Below, one piece after another: positions 36,607-46,746 of a stretch of 64,000 nucleotides of DNA (its first letter is position 1; each line of letters starts with the position of its first letter). Origin of the DNA: Acidobacteriota bacterium (GTDB lineage: Bacteria > Acidobacteriota > Vicinamibacteria > Marinacidobacterales > Marinacidobacteraceae); the NCBI GenBank assembly GCA_022826825.1, contig JAJDUD010000059.1, forward strand, positions 124,001 through 188,000. Reading direction: 5' to 3'. The notes below the pieces were generated by a model that saw nothing but the letters and a program-made list of their open reading frames with translations, was not told the DNA's origin and ran no database searches. A program made the translations under genes and the position numbers.

Positions 36607-39600
36607 TCAGTTCTCCTCCGAAGCCACCAGGACCGCCGGGACGCCAAGGCCCGCCACCCGCTCGTTGAACGGGGTGAGGTGTTCGGTCATCGCGGCTTCG
36701 AGGTCGCTGTGGATGGCGTCGAGTTCGGGTTTGAGGTCGTCGAAACGCTCGTAGGCGCCCGCGGTCGGTTCGTAGTCGCCCTGGACGATGTAGCCGTAGA
36801 GGGTGACCAACTGGTTGTCGATCTGCGGCGGGAAGTTGATCGGGTCCTGCGACGACTTGCTGTTCGTCTGGGTGATCGTCTCCTCGATCTCGGTCAGGCG
36901 GTCGGTGAGCGCCTTGCTGAGCGTCCCGAGCTCCTCGTCGGCCTTGCCGGCCTTCCGGAGCCTCCCGACGATGTCGCCCGCCTGGGACTTGACGTCGCGG
37001 AGCCGGTTGAGCGCATCGAAGAGCTTCGTGATCTCGCCGGCCACGGTCTCGCCGAGCTCACGCTGCTTCGCGAGGTCCTCGGCGGTGGAGGAGAGGTTCG
37101 GATTCATCGCCACCTCGAGCGGCTGCGTGTGGGTCTCCTCCCCGACCGTCAGGCGGACCTCGTAGGTCCCCGGGACCACCGAGAGTCCCGGCGTGCCGCC
37201 CCAGTGGACCACCCCCGCGGGGCGCTGGATGCCCTCGCTGCGAAGGTTCCAACGGAACGCGTTGAGCCCCGCCGCGGCCGGGAGACGCGCCCGGGCGCCG
37301 CCGCCGAAGAATGCTGCGAACGGCGAGACGGGCCCGGTCGGAGGCGCTGCCCCCGGCTGCCCGGTGACTTTCCGCACCGAGTTGCCGTCGGAGTCCAGGA
37401 TCTCCAGGGTGATCGCGGACTCCGGCTGCTCCTTCAGGTGGTAGCGGATGTCGGCCCCGCCTCCGAAGCCGCCCCGATAGGCGGTCCGGGGCGCATAGAG
37501 CACGGAATCCGCGGCCATCGTCTCGTCGGTGATCTGGTGGAGCGGGCTCAGGTCGTCGAGCACCCAGAACGACCGGCCCTGGGTCGAAACCACCAGGTCC
37601 TTCCGGTGCACCTGCATATCGGTGATCGGACTCACCGGCAGGTTGTTCTGGAAGCGCTGCCAGTGGGCGCCGTCGTCGAACGAGACATAGAGCCCGAACT
37701 CGGTTCCCGCGTAGAGCAGTCCCTTGCGGTCGTGATCTTCGCGGATGGCGCGGGTGAAGTGCGTCGGCGGGATGCCGTTCGTTCCATCGGTGAGCAGGTC
37801 CCAGCTCTCTCCGGAGTCGTCCGTCCGGAAGATGTAGGGCCGGAAGTCGTTCTCCCGGTAGCGGTACACCGCGATGAACACCCGGGCGGGATCGTGGGAG
37901 GACATCTCGATGACGTTGACGGTGCCTCCCTCCGGCATGTCCGCGGGGGTGATCTCGGTCCACGTATCGCCGCGGTCGCGGGAGATGTGGACCCGGCCGT
38001 CGTCGCTGCCCGCCCACAGTTCCGCGGGCGTGTGCGGTGACTCCTCGAACGAGAAGAGGGTGTTGTAGACCTCGACGCCGGTGCTGTCGCGGGTGATCGG
38101 TCCTCCGGCGTAGTCCTGGTGCTCGGAGTTGTTGGTCGTCAGGTCGGGGCTGATCACCCGCCAGCTCTGGCCCTGGTCCCGGGACATGTGGACCACCTGC
38201 GAGGCGTGGTAGAGGATGTCCGGATCGTGCGGCGAGAGCCGGATCGGCGCGTTCCACTGGAACCGGTAGTTGAGATCCCGGGCCGCCTGGCCGAGCTGGA
38301 GCTGCGGGTAGTGGAGGATCTGCCGGAACTCACCGGTCTTCCGGTTCACGCGCGTGATGGAGCCGCCGTAGCACCCCGCGTAGATGACGTCGGGGTCGCG
38401 CGGGTCCACCGCGATGTGGCCGCTCTCGCAGCCGCCGACCTGGTACCAGTCCGGCACGACGCTGAATCCGCCGCGGGACGGCACGGAGATGGTGCTGTTG
38501 TCCTGCTGCGAACCGTAGATCCGGTAGGGCCACTGGTCGTCCACGTAGACCCGGTACATCTCGGAGGTTTCCTGCCCCATCTGGTCGGTCCAGCTCTTCC
38601 CGCCGTCGAACGACACGTTAGCGCCGCCGTCGTTGGCGTTGATCATGTTGAGCGGGTTGTCCGGGTTGATCCAGAGGTCGTGGTTGTCGCCGTGCGGCAC
38701 CCGGATGCGCTCGGGGAACGTCCGTCCCCCGTCAATGGACTTGTGGAAGGCCACGTTCAGCACGTAGACGGTGTTCTCGTCGTGGGTGTCGGCGTAGAGG
38801 TGGATGTAGTACCAGGGACGCTGCCGGAGGGCCGCGTCGCCATTGATCCGGGTGAACGAGTCGCCGCCGTCATCCGAGCGGTACAGCCCGCCGCGCTCCC
38901 CTTCGGCTTCGAGGAGGACCCAGACGCGGTCCGAGTTCGCGGCGGAAATGGCGACCGCGGTCTTCCCGATCATGCCGGTGGGAAGCCCGTTCTCGACCCG
39001 CTCCCAGGTGTCCCCGCCGTCGCGGCTGCGGAAGATCCCGCCGTCCTCGCTGCCCGAGATCATGGTCCACGGCTTCCGCTCGGCGCGCCACGCTCCCGCG
39101 TAGAGGATGCGCGGGTTGTTGGGATCCATCTGGATCTCCACGAAACCGGTGCGGTCGGAGATGTGGAGCACCTGCTCCCAGGTCTGGCCGCCGTCCTTCG
39201 TCCGGTAGATGCCGCGCTCGTCGTTGGGACCGAAGATATACCCGAGCGCCGCCGCGTACACGAGGTCGGAATCCTTCGGGTGGATCGCGAGGGCGCCGAT
39301 CTGGCCGGCGTGCCGGAGCCCCACGTGCTCCCAGGTCCTGCCCGCGTCGTCGGAGCGGTACATGCCGTCCCCGACGGAGATGTTCCCCCGGGTGGAGGCG
39401 GAGCCGGTGCCCACGTAGATGACGTTGGTGTCCGAAGGGGCCACCCGGATGGAGCCCACCGAGCCCACGCCGAAGAAACCGTCGCTGACGTTCGTCCAGT
39501 TGTGCCCGGCGTCGGTCGTCTTGAAGACGCCCCCGCCGGTGCCGCCGAAGTAGTAGGTCAGCGGATCGCCCGGAACTCCCGTCGCCGCCGTGGAGCGCCC

Positions 39601-39786
39601 CCCACGGGTGAAGCCGACGGAGCGGAACCGCATCTCCTCGTAGTACTCCGGCGGGACCGTGACGTTCGCTTCATCGAAGTGCTCGTCGTAGTCGCGATGG
39701 CTCCCCTGCCCCAGCGCGAGCGGCGCGGCGAGCAGGACGGCCCCTGCCGCGGCCGTCGAAATGCGAAGAAATCGTCCAATGTGCAT
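36607..39786 (-). CDS. Secreted VPS10/sialidase-like beta-propeller protein
   Basis: 1059 residues. A Sec signal (LRISTAAAGAVLLAAPLALGQ) precedes a long array of Asp-box/BNR units (GVFKTTDAGHNWTNV, GMYRSDDAGRTWEHV, GIYRTKDGGQTWEQV, GIFRSRDGGDTWERV, VHISRDRGDTWTEI) through about residue 700. After a linker comes an all-beta segment and a helical C-terminus (about 900-1040). Such proteins are abundant in Acidobacteriota, Gemmatimonadota and relatives and are often called glycosyl hydrolases; no catalytic site of sialidases can be pointed to here. The role may be glycan or peptide binding at the cell surface. Confidence 0.85.
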   Translation of the reverse strand: MHIGRFLRISTAAAGAVLLAAPLALGQGSHRDYDEHFDEANVTVPPEYYEEMRFRSVGFTRGGRSTAATGVPGDPLTYYFGGTGGGVFKTTDAGHNWTNVSDGFFGVGSVGSIRVAPSDTNVIYVGTGSASTRGNISVGDGMYRSDDAGRTWEHVGLRHAGQIGALAIHPKDSDLVYAAALGYIFGPNDERGIYRTKDGGQTWEQVLHISDRTGFVEIQMDPNNPRILYAGAWRAERKPWTMISGSEDGGIFRSRDGGDTWERVENGLPTGMIGKTAVAISAANSDRVWVLLEAEGERGGLYRSDDGGDSFTRINGDAALRQRPWYYIHLYADTHDENTVYVLNVAFHKSIDGGRTFPERIRVPHGDNHDLWINPDNPLNMINANDGGANVSFDGGKSWTDQMGQETSEMYRVYVDDQWPYRIYGSQQDNSTISVPSRGGFSVVPDWYQVGGCESGHIAVDPRDPDVIYAGCYGGSITRVNRKTGEFRQILHYPQLQLGQAARDLNYRFQWNAPIRLSPHDPDILYHASQVVHMSRDQGQSWRVISPDLTTNNSEHQDYAGGPITRDSTGVEVYNTLFSFEESPHTPAELWAGSDDGRVHISRDRGDTWTEITPADMPEGGTVNVIEMSSHDPARVFIAVYRYRENDFRPYIFRTDDSGESWDLLTDGTNGIPPTHFTRAIREDHDRKGLLYAGTEFGLYVSFDDGAHWQRFQNNLPVSPITDMQVHRKDLVVSTQGRSFWVLDDLSPLHQITDETMAADSVLYAPRTAYRGGFGGGADIRYHLKEQPESAITLEILDSDGNSVRKVTGQPGAAPPTGPVSPFAAFFGGGARARLPAAAGLNAFRWNLRSEGIQRPAGVVHWGGTPGLSVVPGTYEVRLTVGEETHTQPLEVAMNPNLSSTAEDLAKQRELGETVAGEITKLFDALNRLRDVKSQAGDIVGRLRKAGKADEELGTLSKALTDRLTEIEETITQTNSKSSQDPINFPPQIDNQLVTLYGYIVQGDYEPTAGAYERFDDLKPELDAIHSDLEAAMTEHLTPFNERVAGLGVPAVLVASEEN

Positions 39787-39851
39787 CGAGAGGTCCCTCC
39801 GGGAAAGAGCCGGTCAGTGTACCGGGGCGCGCGGGAAGAGGGAGGCTCGAG

Positions 39852-40799
39852 TCAGTGATCCGGTTTCTCGCGAAACGCGACGACCTCGTCGAGCCTCGAA
39901 GCCCCGAGAGCGGCCATGACCAGGCGGTCCACCCCGAGGGCCACCCCTGAGCAGCGGGGGAGGCCCGGTGCCTCGAGGGCGGTGAGAAAGCGCTCGTCCG
40001 TACCGGCGACCGGCCGGCCGGCCCGTTCGCGGGCCCGGTTTTCGGCCGCGAATCGCCGGCGGTGTTCATCCGCATCCTGGAGTTCGTCGTATCCGTTGGC
40101 GAGTTCCAGTCCGGCCCAGTAGACCTCGAAACGCTCCGCGGTCCGGGAATCGTCGTCGCTCAGCCGGGCGAGGGCCGCCAGCGGGGCCGGGAACCGCGTG
40201 ACGATCGTCGGCGCCCGAGACCCCAGACCGGGTTCCACGAGCCGTGAGAACAGGTAGTCGAGGGCCGCGGCCCGGTCGTCAGGACGGCCCGGGTGGCCGT
40301 GCGCCTCGGCCAGGGTCTCAAGACGCTCCCCCGCTGCCGAGAGCGGGTCGACCCCGACAGCGGCGAGAAAAAGCTCCCGGTAGGTGCGCCGCTCGGCCGG
40401 GGGAGTGCCCAGCAGATCTCCCAGCAGCAGGTCCATTTCCGTCAGCAGTCCCTCGAGCGGACCCAGGCGGTACCACTCGGCAATGGTGAACTCGACGGCG
40501 TGATGCCGCCCGGACTCCCCCGCGCGAAACGCCTTGACGACCTGGAAGATGGGACCGCTTCCCGCCGCCAGCAGCCGCTTCATGGCGAACTCCGGCGAGG
40601 TGTGGAGGAAACCCCCGGCCGCGGGCACCGACTCCAGGTGGCGATCGGGCGTGGCGTGGGGCCCGAGGATCGGGGTCTCGACCTCCTGGTAGCCTCGGGC
40701 GGTCAGGAAGGCCCGTAACCGGGCAACGAGCCGGGAGCGCCCGCGGAGGTTCGCGAGGGACGCGGCGGAGCCCCGCTCGGGGCGGCCCGTGCCGGTCAG
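39852..40799 (-). CDS. epmA: EF-P lysine beta-lysyltransferase EpmA
   Basis: 315 residues; a truncated lysyl-tRNA-synthetase-like enzyme that attaches (R)-beta-lysine to EF-P. Class-II motifs: [40 protein letters not shown] and the C-terminal [15 protein letters not shown]. The family N-terminus ([16 protein letters not shown], about residues 30-45) is encoded, but no ATG, GTG or TTG precedes it. The only fitting start is the CTG at 40799, which overlaps the efp stop (CTGA). The GTG at 40628 would delete the first 57 residues, including the conserved VETP strand. The efp-epmA adjacency supports function; epmB is not in the window. Confidence 0.88.
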   Translation of the reverse strand: MTGTGRPERGSAASLANLRGRSRLVARLRAFLTARGYQEVETPILGPHATPDRHLESVPAAGGFLHTSPEFAMKRLLAAGSGPIFQVVKAFRAGESGRHHAVEFTIAEWYRLGPLEGLLTEMDLLLGDLLGTPPAERRTYRELFLAAVGVDPLSAAGERLETLAEAHGHPGRPDDRAAALDYLFSRLVEPGLGSRAPTIVTRFPAPLAALARLSDDDSRTAERFEVYWAGLELANGYDELQDADEHRRRFAAENRARERAGRPVAGTDERFLTALEAPGLPRCSGVALGVDRLVMAALGASRLDEVVAFREKPDH

Positions 40800-41368
40800 T
40801 TCTTTACCCGGGAAACGTACTCACCGGTGCGGGTGTCCAGGCGGAGCGTCTCGTCCACCTCGATGAACAGGGGAACCCGTACGACAGCTCCGGTTTCGAG
40901 CGTCGCGTTCTTGGAACCCCCGGTCGCGGTGTCGCCGCGGATCCCGGGTTCGGTCTCCACCACCTTGAGATCCACGAAGTGCGGAGGGTGAATGAGCAGG
41001 ATCGCGTCGTTGTAGAGCGTGACGCCGCAGGTCATCCCCTGGAGCAGCCACTTCTCATGGCCGCCAAGCGCCGATTTTGCCGCCGAGTACTGCTCGTAGT
41101 TGTTGGGGTCCATGAAGTGCCACTCCCCGCCGTCGCTGTAGAGGAACTCCATCTCGGTGTCGAGCACGTCGGCGGCTTCCACCTTCTCGCCCGACTTGAA
41201 CGTCTTGTCGAGGACCCGGCCGGTCTTGAGGTTCCGGTAGCGGATCCGGGTGAACGCCTGCCCCTTTCCCGGCTTCACGAACTCGCAGTCCAGCAGGACG
41301 CACGGATCGGAATCGAGCAGGACCTTGAGCCCGCTGCGGAACTCGTTCGTCGCGTAGGTGTTGGCCAA
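40796..41368 (-). CDS. efp: Elongation factor P
   Basis: 190 residues. EF-P relieves ribosome stalling at polyproline stretches. The modified loop reads [16 protein letters not shown] with the target Lys at residue 35 (E. coli K34), the residue beta-lysylated by Epm[26 protein letters not shown] and the C-terminal [31 protein letters not shown] are typical. The TTG at 41368 is preceded by AAGGGAG and gives the standard length; the upstream 22 codons lack resemblance. Followed directly by epmA. Confidence 0.96.
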   Translation of the reverse strand: MANTYATNEFRSGLKVLLDSDPCVLLDCEFVKPGKGQAFTRIRYRNLKTGRVLDKTFKSGEKVEAADVLDTEMEFLYSDGGEWHFMDPNNYEQYSAAKSALGGHEKWLLQGMTCGVTLYNDAILLIHPPHFVDLKVVETEPGIRGDTATGGSKNATLETGAVVRVPLFIEVDETLRLDTRTGEYVSRVKN

Positions 41369-41483
41369 GAAATCGCTCCCTTCGGGGGTCGGACGGCGGG
41401 AATCGTACCAAGCGGACCACGGAGCGGCCGTCAAGGTGGAGAGCGAGACGGCAAGCGCCTTCGGGCCGGCGCTCCCTGCGCTC

Positions 41484-42719
41484 CTACACCTCCGTCAGGA
41501 GATGCCCCATCCGTTCCTTCTTGGTCCGCAGGTAATCGCGGGAGTGCTCGTTCGCCGGAACCTCGATGGCGACCCGCTCCTCGATGACGAGGCCGTGGGC
41601 CTCGAGGGCGACGAATTTTCGCGGGTTGTTGGTCAGCAGACGAATCCGCCCGACGCCGAGATCCCGAAGAATCTGGGCGCCGACGCCGTACTCGCGCTGG
41701 TCGGCCCGGAAGCCGAGGTGGGTGTTGGCGTCCACCGTGTCGAGGCCGCCGTCCTGGGCCGCGTATGCACGCAGTTTGTTGACGAGCCCGATGCCCCTCC
41801 CCTCCTGGCTCAGGTAGAGCAAGACCCCCGAACCCTCCTGGCCGATCCGGGCGAAAGCCGCTTCGAGCTGGGGGCCGCAGTCGCACCGCATCGAGCCGAA
41901 GACCTCACCGGTGAGGCACTGGCTGTGGACGCGCACCAGGACCGGCGTGTCCGGACGCGCCTCTCCCATCTGCAGGACCAGATGCCCCGTTCCGTCAAGG
42001 GTGTTCTCGTAGGCGATGGTTCGAAACGTGCCGAAACGAGTGGGGAGAACCGTCGCGGCCAGCCGGCGAACCAGCGACTCGGTACCGAGCCGATAGCGAA
42101 TCAGGTCGGCGACGCTCACGATCGCCATGCCGTGCTCTTCCGCGAAGATCTCGAGATCCGGAAGGCGCGCCATCGTCCCGTCTTCGTTCATGACCTCGCA
42201 GATCACCGCCGCGGGATAAAGACCCGCGATCCGCGCGAGATCCACCCCGGCCTCGGTCTGCCCCGCCCGCTGCAGGACTCCGCCGGGACGGGCGCGGAGC
42301 GGAAAGACGTGGCCGGGACGGACCAGATCCGCCGGAAGGGTTTCCTCTTGAATCGCCACCTGGATGGTGTGGGCCCGATCGGCGGCCGAAATGCCGGTGG
42401 TGACCCCGTCCCGTGCCTCGATCGAAACGCAGAACGCGGTTTCATGAGCCGAGGTGTTCTCCCGCACCATGAGCGGGATCTCGAGTTCGTCGAGACGCTC
42501 GCCGGTCATCGGCATGCAGATGAGGCCGCGCCCGTGCGTGGCCATGAAGTTGATTGCCTCGGGCGTGACCTTTTCGGCGGCGATCGTCAGATCGCCCTCG
42601 TTCTCACGGTCCTCGTCGTCTACGACGATGACCATGCGTCCGGCGGCGACTTCGCGGACCGCCCGCTCGACCGGCCAAAACGCCGTGGATTCGCTCTTTC
42701 CCGTGTCACGCACGCACAC
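41484..42719 (-). CDS. ribBA: Bifunctional DHBP synthase / GTP cyclohydrolase II
   Basis: 411 residues; supplies both riboflavin precursors. The N-terminal DHBP synthase has [18 protein letters not shown] (34-43 core), [13 protein letters not shown] and [25 protein letters not shown]. The C-terminal GTP cyclohydrolase II has the zinc site [33 protein letters not shown] and LLTNNPRK. The GTG at 42719 follows GAGG. Located 54 bp downstream of ribE; no FMN riboswitch is evident in that gap. Confidence 0.96.
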   Translation of the reverse strand: MCVRDTGKSESTAFWPVERAVREVAAGRMVIVVDDEDRENEGDLTIAAEKVTPEAINFMATHGRGLICMPMTGERLDELEIPLMVRENTSAHETAFCVSIEARDGVTTGISAADRAHTIQVAIQEETLPADLVRPGHVFPLRARPGGVLQRAGQTEAGVDLARIAGLYPAAVICEVMNEDGTMARLPDLEIFAEEHGMAIVSVADLIRYRLGTESLVRRLAATVLPTRFGTFRTIAYENTLDGTGHLVLQMGEARPDTPVLVRVHSQCLTGEVFGSMRCDCGPQLEAAFARIGQEGSGVLLYLSQEGRGIGLVNKLRAYAAQDGGLDTVDANTHLGFRADQREYGVGAQILRDLGVGRIRLLTNNPRKFVALEAHGLVIEERVAIEVPANEHSRDYLRTKKERMGHLLTEV

Positions 42720-42773
42720 AACACCTCGTCGGGCCCGAGGGGCCCTCTCTCGGAAACCGTCTCAAGAAGGAGT

Positions 42774-43403
42774 TTAGCCGCCGTCCGGAGCCTTTCTGCC
42801 GAGATCCGGTCCGCTGTCCTGAACCAGCGCCCCGACGTACTTCGCCAGGATGTCGTACTCCAAATTGACGCGGTCCCCTCTCCGCAGAGCCCCGAGGGTG
42901 GTAGCCGTGCGGGTGTGGGGAATCAACATCACCTCGAAACACGCCTCGCCCGGCGCGACGGACGCCACCGTCAGGCTGACGCCGTCGAGGGCGATCGAAC
43001 CCTTGCGAACGATCCAGCGGGGCTCGCCGTGCCGGATTCTCATCCGGTAGTCGTCGTCCGAACCTCCCGCTTCGAGCACCTCACCGCAGCCGTCCACGTG
43101 CCCCTGGACAAAGTGCCCGCCCAAACGGTCCGAGGCGCGCAGGGGCAACTCCAGGTTGACCCGGTGCCCCGGCCGCAGGCCGCCCAGCGTCGTCAGGGAG
43201 AGGGTCTCGGCTGCGACTTCGAAGGACACCGCTGCAGGCTCGACCGCCACTGCGCTCAGGCAGACCCCGGAGACCGCGACGCTGTCACCGATGGAGAGCC
43301 CCGCGAACTCGCCGCCACCGTGCCCGATGGTGAGGAACCGTCCGGCTCCGAGATCCCGGACCGCCCGCACGTCGCCGACCGCGATGACGAGTCCCGTGAA
43401 CAT
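42774..43403 (-). CDS. ribE: Riboflavin synthase, alpha subunit
   Basis: 209 residues with two lumazine-binding repeats. It begins [12 protein letters not shown], the family hallmark, with [12 protein letters not shown] in the first half and [12 protein letters not shown] in the second, and [11 protein letters not shown] between. It dismutates 6,7-dimethyl-8-ribityllumazine to riboflavin. The ATG at 43403 is fixed by the hallmark. Divergent from ribD across a gap of about 60 bp that must hold both promoters. ribH (lumazine synthase) is not in the window. Confidence 0.96.
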   Translation of the reverse strand: MFTGLVIAVGDVRAVRDLGAGRFLTIGHGGGEFAGLSIGDSVAVSGVCLSAVAVEPAAVSFEVAAETLSLTTLGGLRPGHRVNLELPLRASDRLGGHFVQGHVDGCGEVLEAGGSDDDYRMRIRHGEPRWIVRKGSIALDGVSLTVASVAPGEACFEVMLIPHTRTATTLGALRRGDRVNLEYDILAKYVGALVQDSGPDLGRKAPDGG

Positions 43404-43462
43404 GAGGGCGGGAGCCTGCCCGATCCACCCCCAATCACGCAAGCCGCCATACGATCTCCGGC

Positions 43463-44590
43463 GTGGACGACCGCTTCATGCGCCGGGCCCTCGAGCTCGC
43501 CCGGCTTGGCCAGTACACCGCGCCGCCCAATCCGGCGGTCGGCGCCGTTCTGGTCAGAGGTGGGCGAGTTCTTGCCGAAGGCTTCCACGCCCGCGCGGGC
43601 CGCCCGCACGCGGAAGCGCAGGTACTCAAGGTGGGGAGCGCGGCGCGGGGCGCGACGCTCTACGTCAATCTCGAGCCGTGCTGTCACGTCGGACGAACCC
43701 CGCCGTGCGCCGAACGGATCATCGCCTCGGGAGTGCGGCGCGTCGTCGCCTCGCACCCCGACCCCGACCCGAGAGTGCGCGGCGGAGGATTCGATCGTCT
43801 TCGATCCGCCGGCGTTGCAGTGACGACGGGCGTCCTCCGGGAAGAGGCGCAGGACCTGAATCCATCGTTCTTCAAGTTCCTTCTGACCGGCACTCCCTGG
43901 GTAACGGTGAAGGCCGCGATTTCCGTGGACGGGGTCATGGCCCCGCCCGGGACCCGCTGGATCACCCGACCCCGCAGCCGCCGCCATGGGAGGGTGCTGC
44001 GCCGGGAGAACGACGCCATCCTCACCGGCATCGCGACCGTGACGGCCGACGATCCCCTGCTGACGCCGCGGCCCCGGCGCGGATCCCGTCCGCTTCTTCG
44101 GGTGGTCCTCGACCCGAGCCTCCGGATCTCTCCCGAGGCGCGCATCCTGCGTGGCCTCGACCGGGATCCGGTGCTCGTGGTCTGTGCGCCCGGCGCGTCC
44201 GACGCGGCTCGCCACCGCCTCGAGAATCGCGGCGTAGAAGTGGTGGAGGCCGCGGTGGACAGCGCCCCCGGCTCCCCGGCCGAGGGCGTCACCCAGCCGA
44301 TTGCGCTCGAAGCGGTGCTCGCGGAAGTGGCTCGCCGCGGCGCCCACACGCTGCTGGTGGAGGCGGGCCCTCGACTCACGTCGGCCTTCCTGCAGCAGGG
44401 ACTGGCCGACCGCCTGGTGCTCTACCTGGCGCCGCGTTTCCTGGGCCGTGCCGAAGGAACCGGGCTCTTCGACGCCACCCGGGCTCCGGCCGGCGGTCAT
44501 CGGGAGCTACCTCCCGCCCAGCCCGAGCACCGCTCGGCGCGCTACGCCTGCCTCGGCCCGGATCTCCTCGCCGACTTCCGGCTGGCCTAG
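43463..44590 (+). CDS. ribD: Bifunctional diaminohydroxyphosphoribosylaminopyrimidine deaminase / reductase
   Basis: 375 residues. The deaminase zinc site is GRPHAEAQVLK and EPCCHVGRTPPCAERI; the reductase follows from about residue 145 (WVTVKAAISVDGVMAPPGTRWIT, ENDAILTGIATVTADDP). The start is GTG at 43463 (MDDRFMRRALELAR). The reductase domain is complete (LLVEAGPRLTSAFLQQGLADRLVLYLAPRFLG). Divergent from ribE-ribBA. Confidence 0.95.
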   Translation: MDDRFMRRALELARLGQYTAPPNPAVGAVLVRGGRVLAEGFHARAGRPHAEAQVLKVGSAARGATLYVNLEPCCHVGRTPPCAERIIASGVRRVVASHPDPDPRVRGGGFDRLRSAGVAVTTGVLREEAQDLNPSFFKFLLTGTPWVTVKAAISVDGVMAPPGTRWITRPRSRRHGRVLRRENDAILTGIATVTADDPLLTPRPRRGSRPLLRVVLDPSLRISPEARILRGLDRDPVLVVCAPGASDAARHRLENRGVEVVEAAVDSAPGSPAEGVTQPIALEAVLAEVARRGAHTLLVEAGPRLTSAFLQQGLADRLVLYLAPRFLGRAEGTGLFDATRAPAGGHRELPPAQPEHRSARYACLGPDLLADFRLA

Positions 44591-44622
44591 CAGCTTGACT
44601 CGACGTAGCCGTCCGGTCGGCG

Positions 44623-45270
44623 TCAGGCCAGCGGGAAACTGCCGAGGCGTTCGTACACCGCCCCGCCCGGGCCGAGAGAGCTCGCGAACAGGCCGAACTC
44701 CCTCACCGTGAATGCAGAAGACCAGGCTGCATCCGGCGTCCCCGGCACGGCGGCGCGCAGATCCCCTGCCGAAAGACGCGAGGGAGCGCGCAACCGTCCC
44801 AGCGTCACGTGGGGAACGAAAGGCCGCGTTTCGGGAGGGAGGCCGAGTTCGCGCGCCACGGCCTCCACTGCCCGCTGCAAGCGCAGGAGCCGTTCGGGCT
44901 CGCCCTCCGGAACCCCCTCCTCGACGAACCCTACCCATACGATCCGGGCGCGGCGCAGCGAGCCGAATGCCGAGACCCCGGAAGCCTTGAGGGTCAGGGG
45001 CCCCGGGCAACAGGCACGGAGGCGCTCCCGGAGCAGCGCCGTGATCCGCCCGCGATCGACAGGGCCTCTCTCCGGGCCGAAGAAGCGCAGGGTCAGGTGG
45101 AGATTCTCGGGAGGAACCCGGCGGAAGACGGCCGGCGGAAGCGATCCGGCGATGGCTCCCGAGGCGCCGAAGAGCTCTCGGCGGAGCCTTTCGGGGAGCG
45201 GCAGCGCAGCGAAGAGCCGCGCCGCCCGGGCTCCGTTGCCGTTGCGCGGGACGGGCGCGGACCCTCGCAT
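44623..45270 (-). CDS. thpR: RNA 2',3'-cyclic phosphodiesterase (LigT/ThpR family)
   Basis: 215 residues of the 2H phosphoesterase superfamily. The two HXTX motifs are NLHLTLRFFG (about 58-67) and PHVTLGRL (about 155-162). The N-terminal RLFAALPLPERLRREL is family-typical. Genomic order pgpA-cinA-thpR is conserved in many bacteria, frequently followed by recA, which is not found here. Convergent with ribD, 32 bp apart. Confidence 0.92.
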   Translation of the reverse strand: MRGSAPVPRNGNGARAARLFAALPLPERLRRELFGASGAIAGSLPPAVFRRVPPENLHLTLRFFGPERGPVDRGRITALLRERLRACCPGPLTLKASGVSAFGSLRRARIVWVGFVEEGVPEGEPERLLRLQRAVEAVARELGLPPETRPFVPHVTLGRLRAPSRLSAGDLRAAVPGTPDAAWSSAFTVREFGLFASSLGPGGAVYERLGSFPLA

Positions 45271-45347
45271 TTCAGCGGCCGGAACCCGGAGTCGCCCGGT
45301 GTTCGGCTGGTCGCGCGTCCCGGCTGGTCCCCACCGGGAAGACCGGG

Positions 45348-46613
45348 TCAGCCGGGCGCCTCACCAACCCCGGCCCTCACGCCACCTTGTCCGCCGGCCG
45401 CCAGCATGCTCTGGCGGAGCAGGTCGAGCGCCGCCGTCGCGGTCAGTTCCCGCACGAGCGACCGATCTCCCGGGAGGCGGAACCGCCTGGTGCGGGAGAC
45501 GGGACCGCTGACCGCGACCCAGACGAGGCCCACCGGTTTTTCCGCACTTCCTCCCCCCGGACCGGCGATCCCGGTAACGGCGACTCCCCAGGTGTTGCCG
45601 GAACGGCGGCGCGCACCGTCGGCCATTGCCAGCGCTACCGGCTCGCTGACCGCGCCGTGCGACAGGAGCGCTTCTTCCGGAACCGCCAGCAGATCGCGCT
45701 TGGCGTCATTGGCATAGGCCACCACTCCCAGATCGAACCACGCCGACGATCCCGGAACGCGGGTCAACCGCTCCGTAATGAGCCCTCCGGTGAGTGATTC
45801 GGCAATCGCGGCGCGCTCTCCCCGCCACCCGAGCATTCGCCCCACGGCATGCTCCAGATGCTCCCCGGCAGTCCGGCTGAAGACCGCGGATCCGAGCCGT
45901 TCCGCCATTCGATCCGCGAGCCGCCGGACTGCCGCCGTCCGGCCGGCCGGTCCGGTGACCCGGATCTCGATCTCGCCGCGGGAGGCGAGGATCGCGAGCT
46001 GGACCGGCTCCTCCGGCGACGGGGTGAGATCCAGGATCCGCTCCTGCAGGACCGATTCCGGCAGTCCGGCCACCATCAGCGTCTCGCGCACGCTACCCGC
46101 GGCGCGCAGGCCTTCGCGCTCGAGACGCGGCCGCACCTCCGCGTCGAACATCGCGGCCAGTTCCGACGGCGGCCCCGGGAGGAGCACGAGCCACGCTCCC
46201 GTGCCGGTGCGCGCCAGCACTCCCGGCGCGGTCCCCAGCGGATTGGGCAGCGCCGTCGCTCCTTCGGGAATCAGGGCCTGCCGCCGGTTCACTTCCGGCA
46301 TCTCGATTCCACGGTTCCTGAAGCGCGATTCGATGCTGGCAAGCGAGGCCGCGTCCTCGATCAGCCGGACCCCGAGAACGCCTGCCGCCGCGAAACGCGT
46401 CAGGTCGTCGGTCGTGGGGCCGAGACCACCGCACGCCAGAACGTACCGGCAGCGGCCCAGGGCCGTTCGGAGGGTTTCCTCCATGATCGATCGTTCATCG
46501 GGAACAACCGCCGAAAAGCGAACCGGCACTCCCAGGTCCGAGAGCCGTTCCTTCAGGAGCGGGGTATTGCGGTCCACACGTCCGGGCGCGAGAAGTTCGG
46601 TGCCGACCGCCAC
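45348..46613 (-). CDS. cinA: CinA-family nicotinamide-nucleotide amidohydrolase
   Basis: 421 residues. The N-terminal molybdopterin-binding-like domain has AVGTELL, ACGGLGPTTDDLTRFAAAG and PNPLGTAPGV; the C-terminal PncC domain (from about residue 260) has AIAESLTGGLITERLTRVPGSSAWFDLGVVAYAN and VAVTGIAGPGGGSAEKPVGLVWVAV. It deamidates NMN and may hydrolyse ADP-ribose. The GTG at 46613 clips the first beta strand (VVAVGTELL); the frame is open a little further up with only CTG codons (46634, 46649) as possible starts. Confidence 0.93.
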   Translation of the reverse strand: MAVGTELLAPGRVDRNTPLLKERLSDLGVPVRFSAVVPDERSIMEETLRTALGRCRYVLACGGLGPTTDDLTRFAAAGVLGVRLIEDAASLASIESRFRNRGIEMPEVNRRQALIPEGATALPNPLGTAPGVLARTGTGAWLVLLPGPPSELAAMFDAEVRPRLEREGLRAAGSVRETLMVAGLPESVLQERILDLTPSPEEPVQLAILASRGEIEIRVTGPAGRTAAVRRLADRMAERLGSAVFSRTAGEHLEHAVGRMLGWRGERAAIAESLTGGLITERLTRVPGSSAWFDLGVVAYANDAKRDLLAVPEEALLSHGAVSEPVALAMADGARRRSGNTWGVAVTGIAGPGGGSAEKPVGLVWVAVSGPVSRTRRFRLPGDRSLVRELTATAALDLLRQSMLAAGGQGGVRAGVGEAPG

Positions 46614-46746
46614 GACGGCCGCACCGGGCGGCAGACTCCGGCCCGTCAGAAGACCGGCTCCGGGGAGGCCGCCTCACCCGCGCGCAGGACGAGTGGAGCC
46701 CTCGCGGCGGGACGGCTGACCCCGGCCACGGCCGCCTCCATGGCGG

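Noticed and set aside
38119-39858. 579-codon plus-strand frame opposite the beta-propeller gene
   Set aside because: Its Val/Arg repetitive pattern mirrors the Asp-box repeats on the other strand.
42720-42773. FMN riboswitch between ribE and ribBA
   Set aside because: The gap is too short and lacks the conserved RFN blocks.
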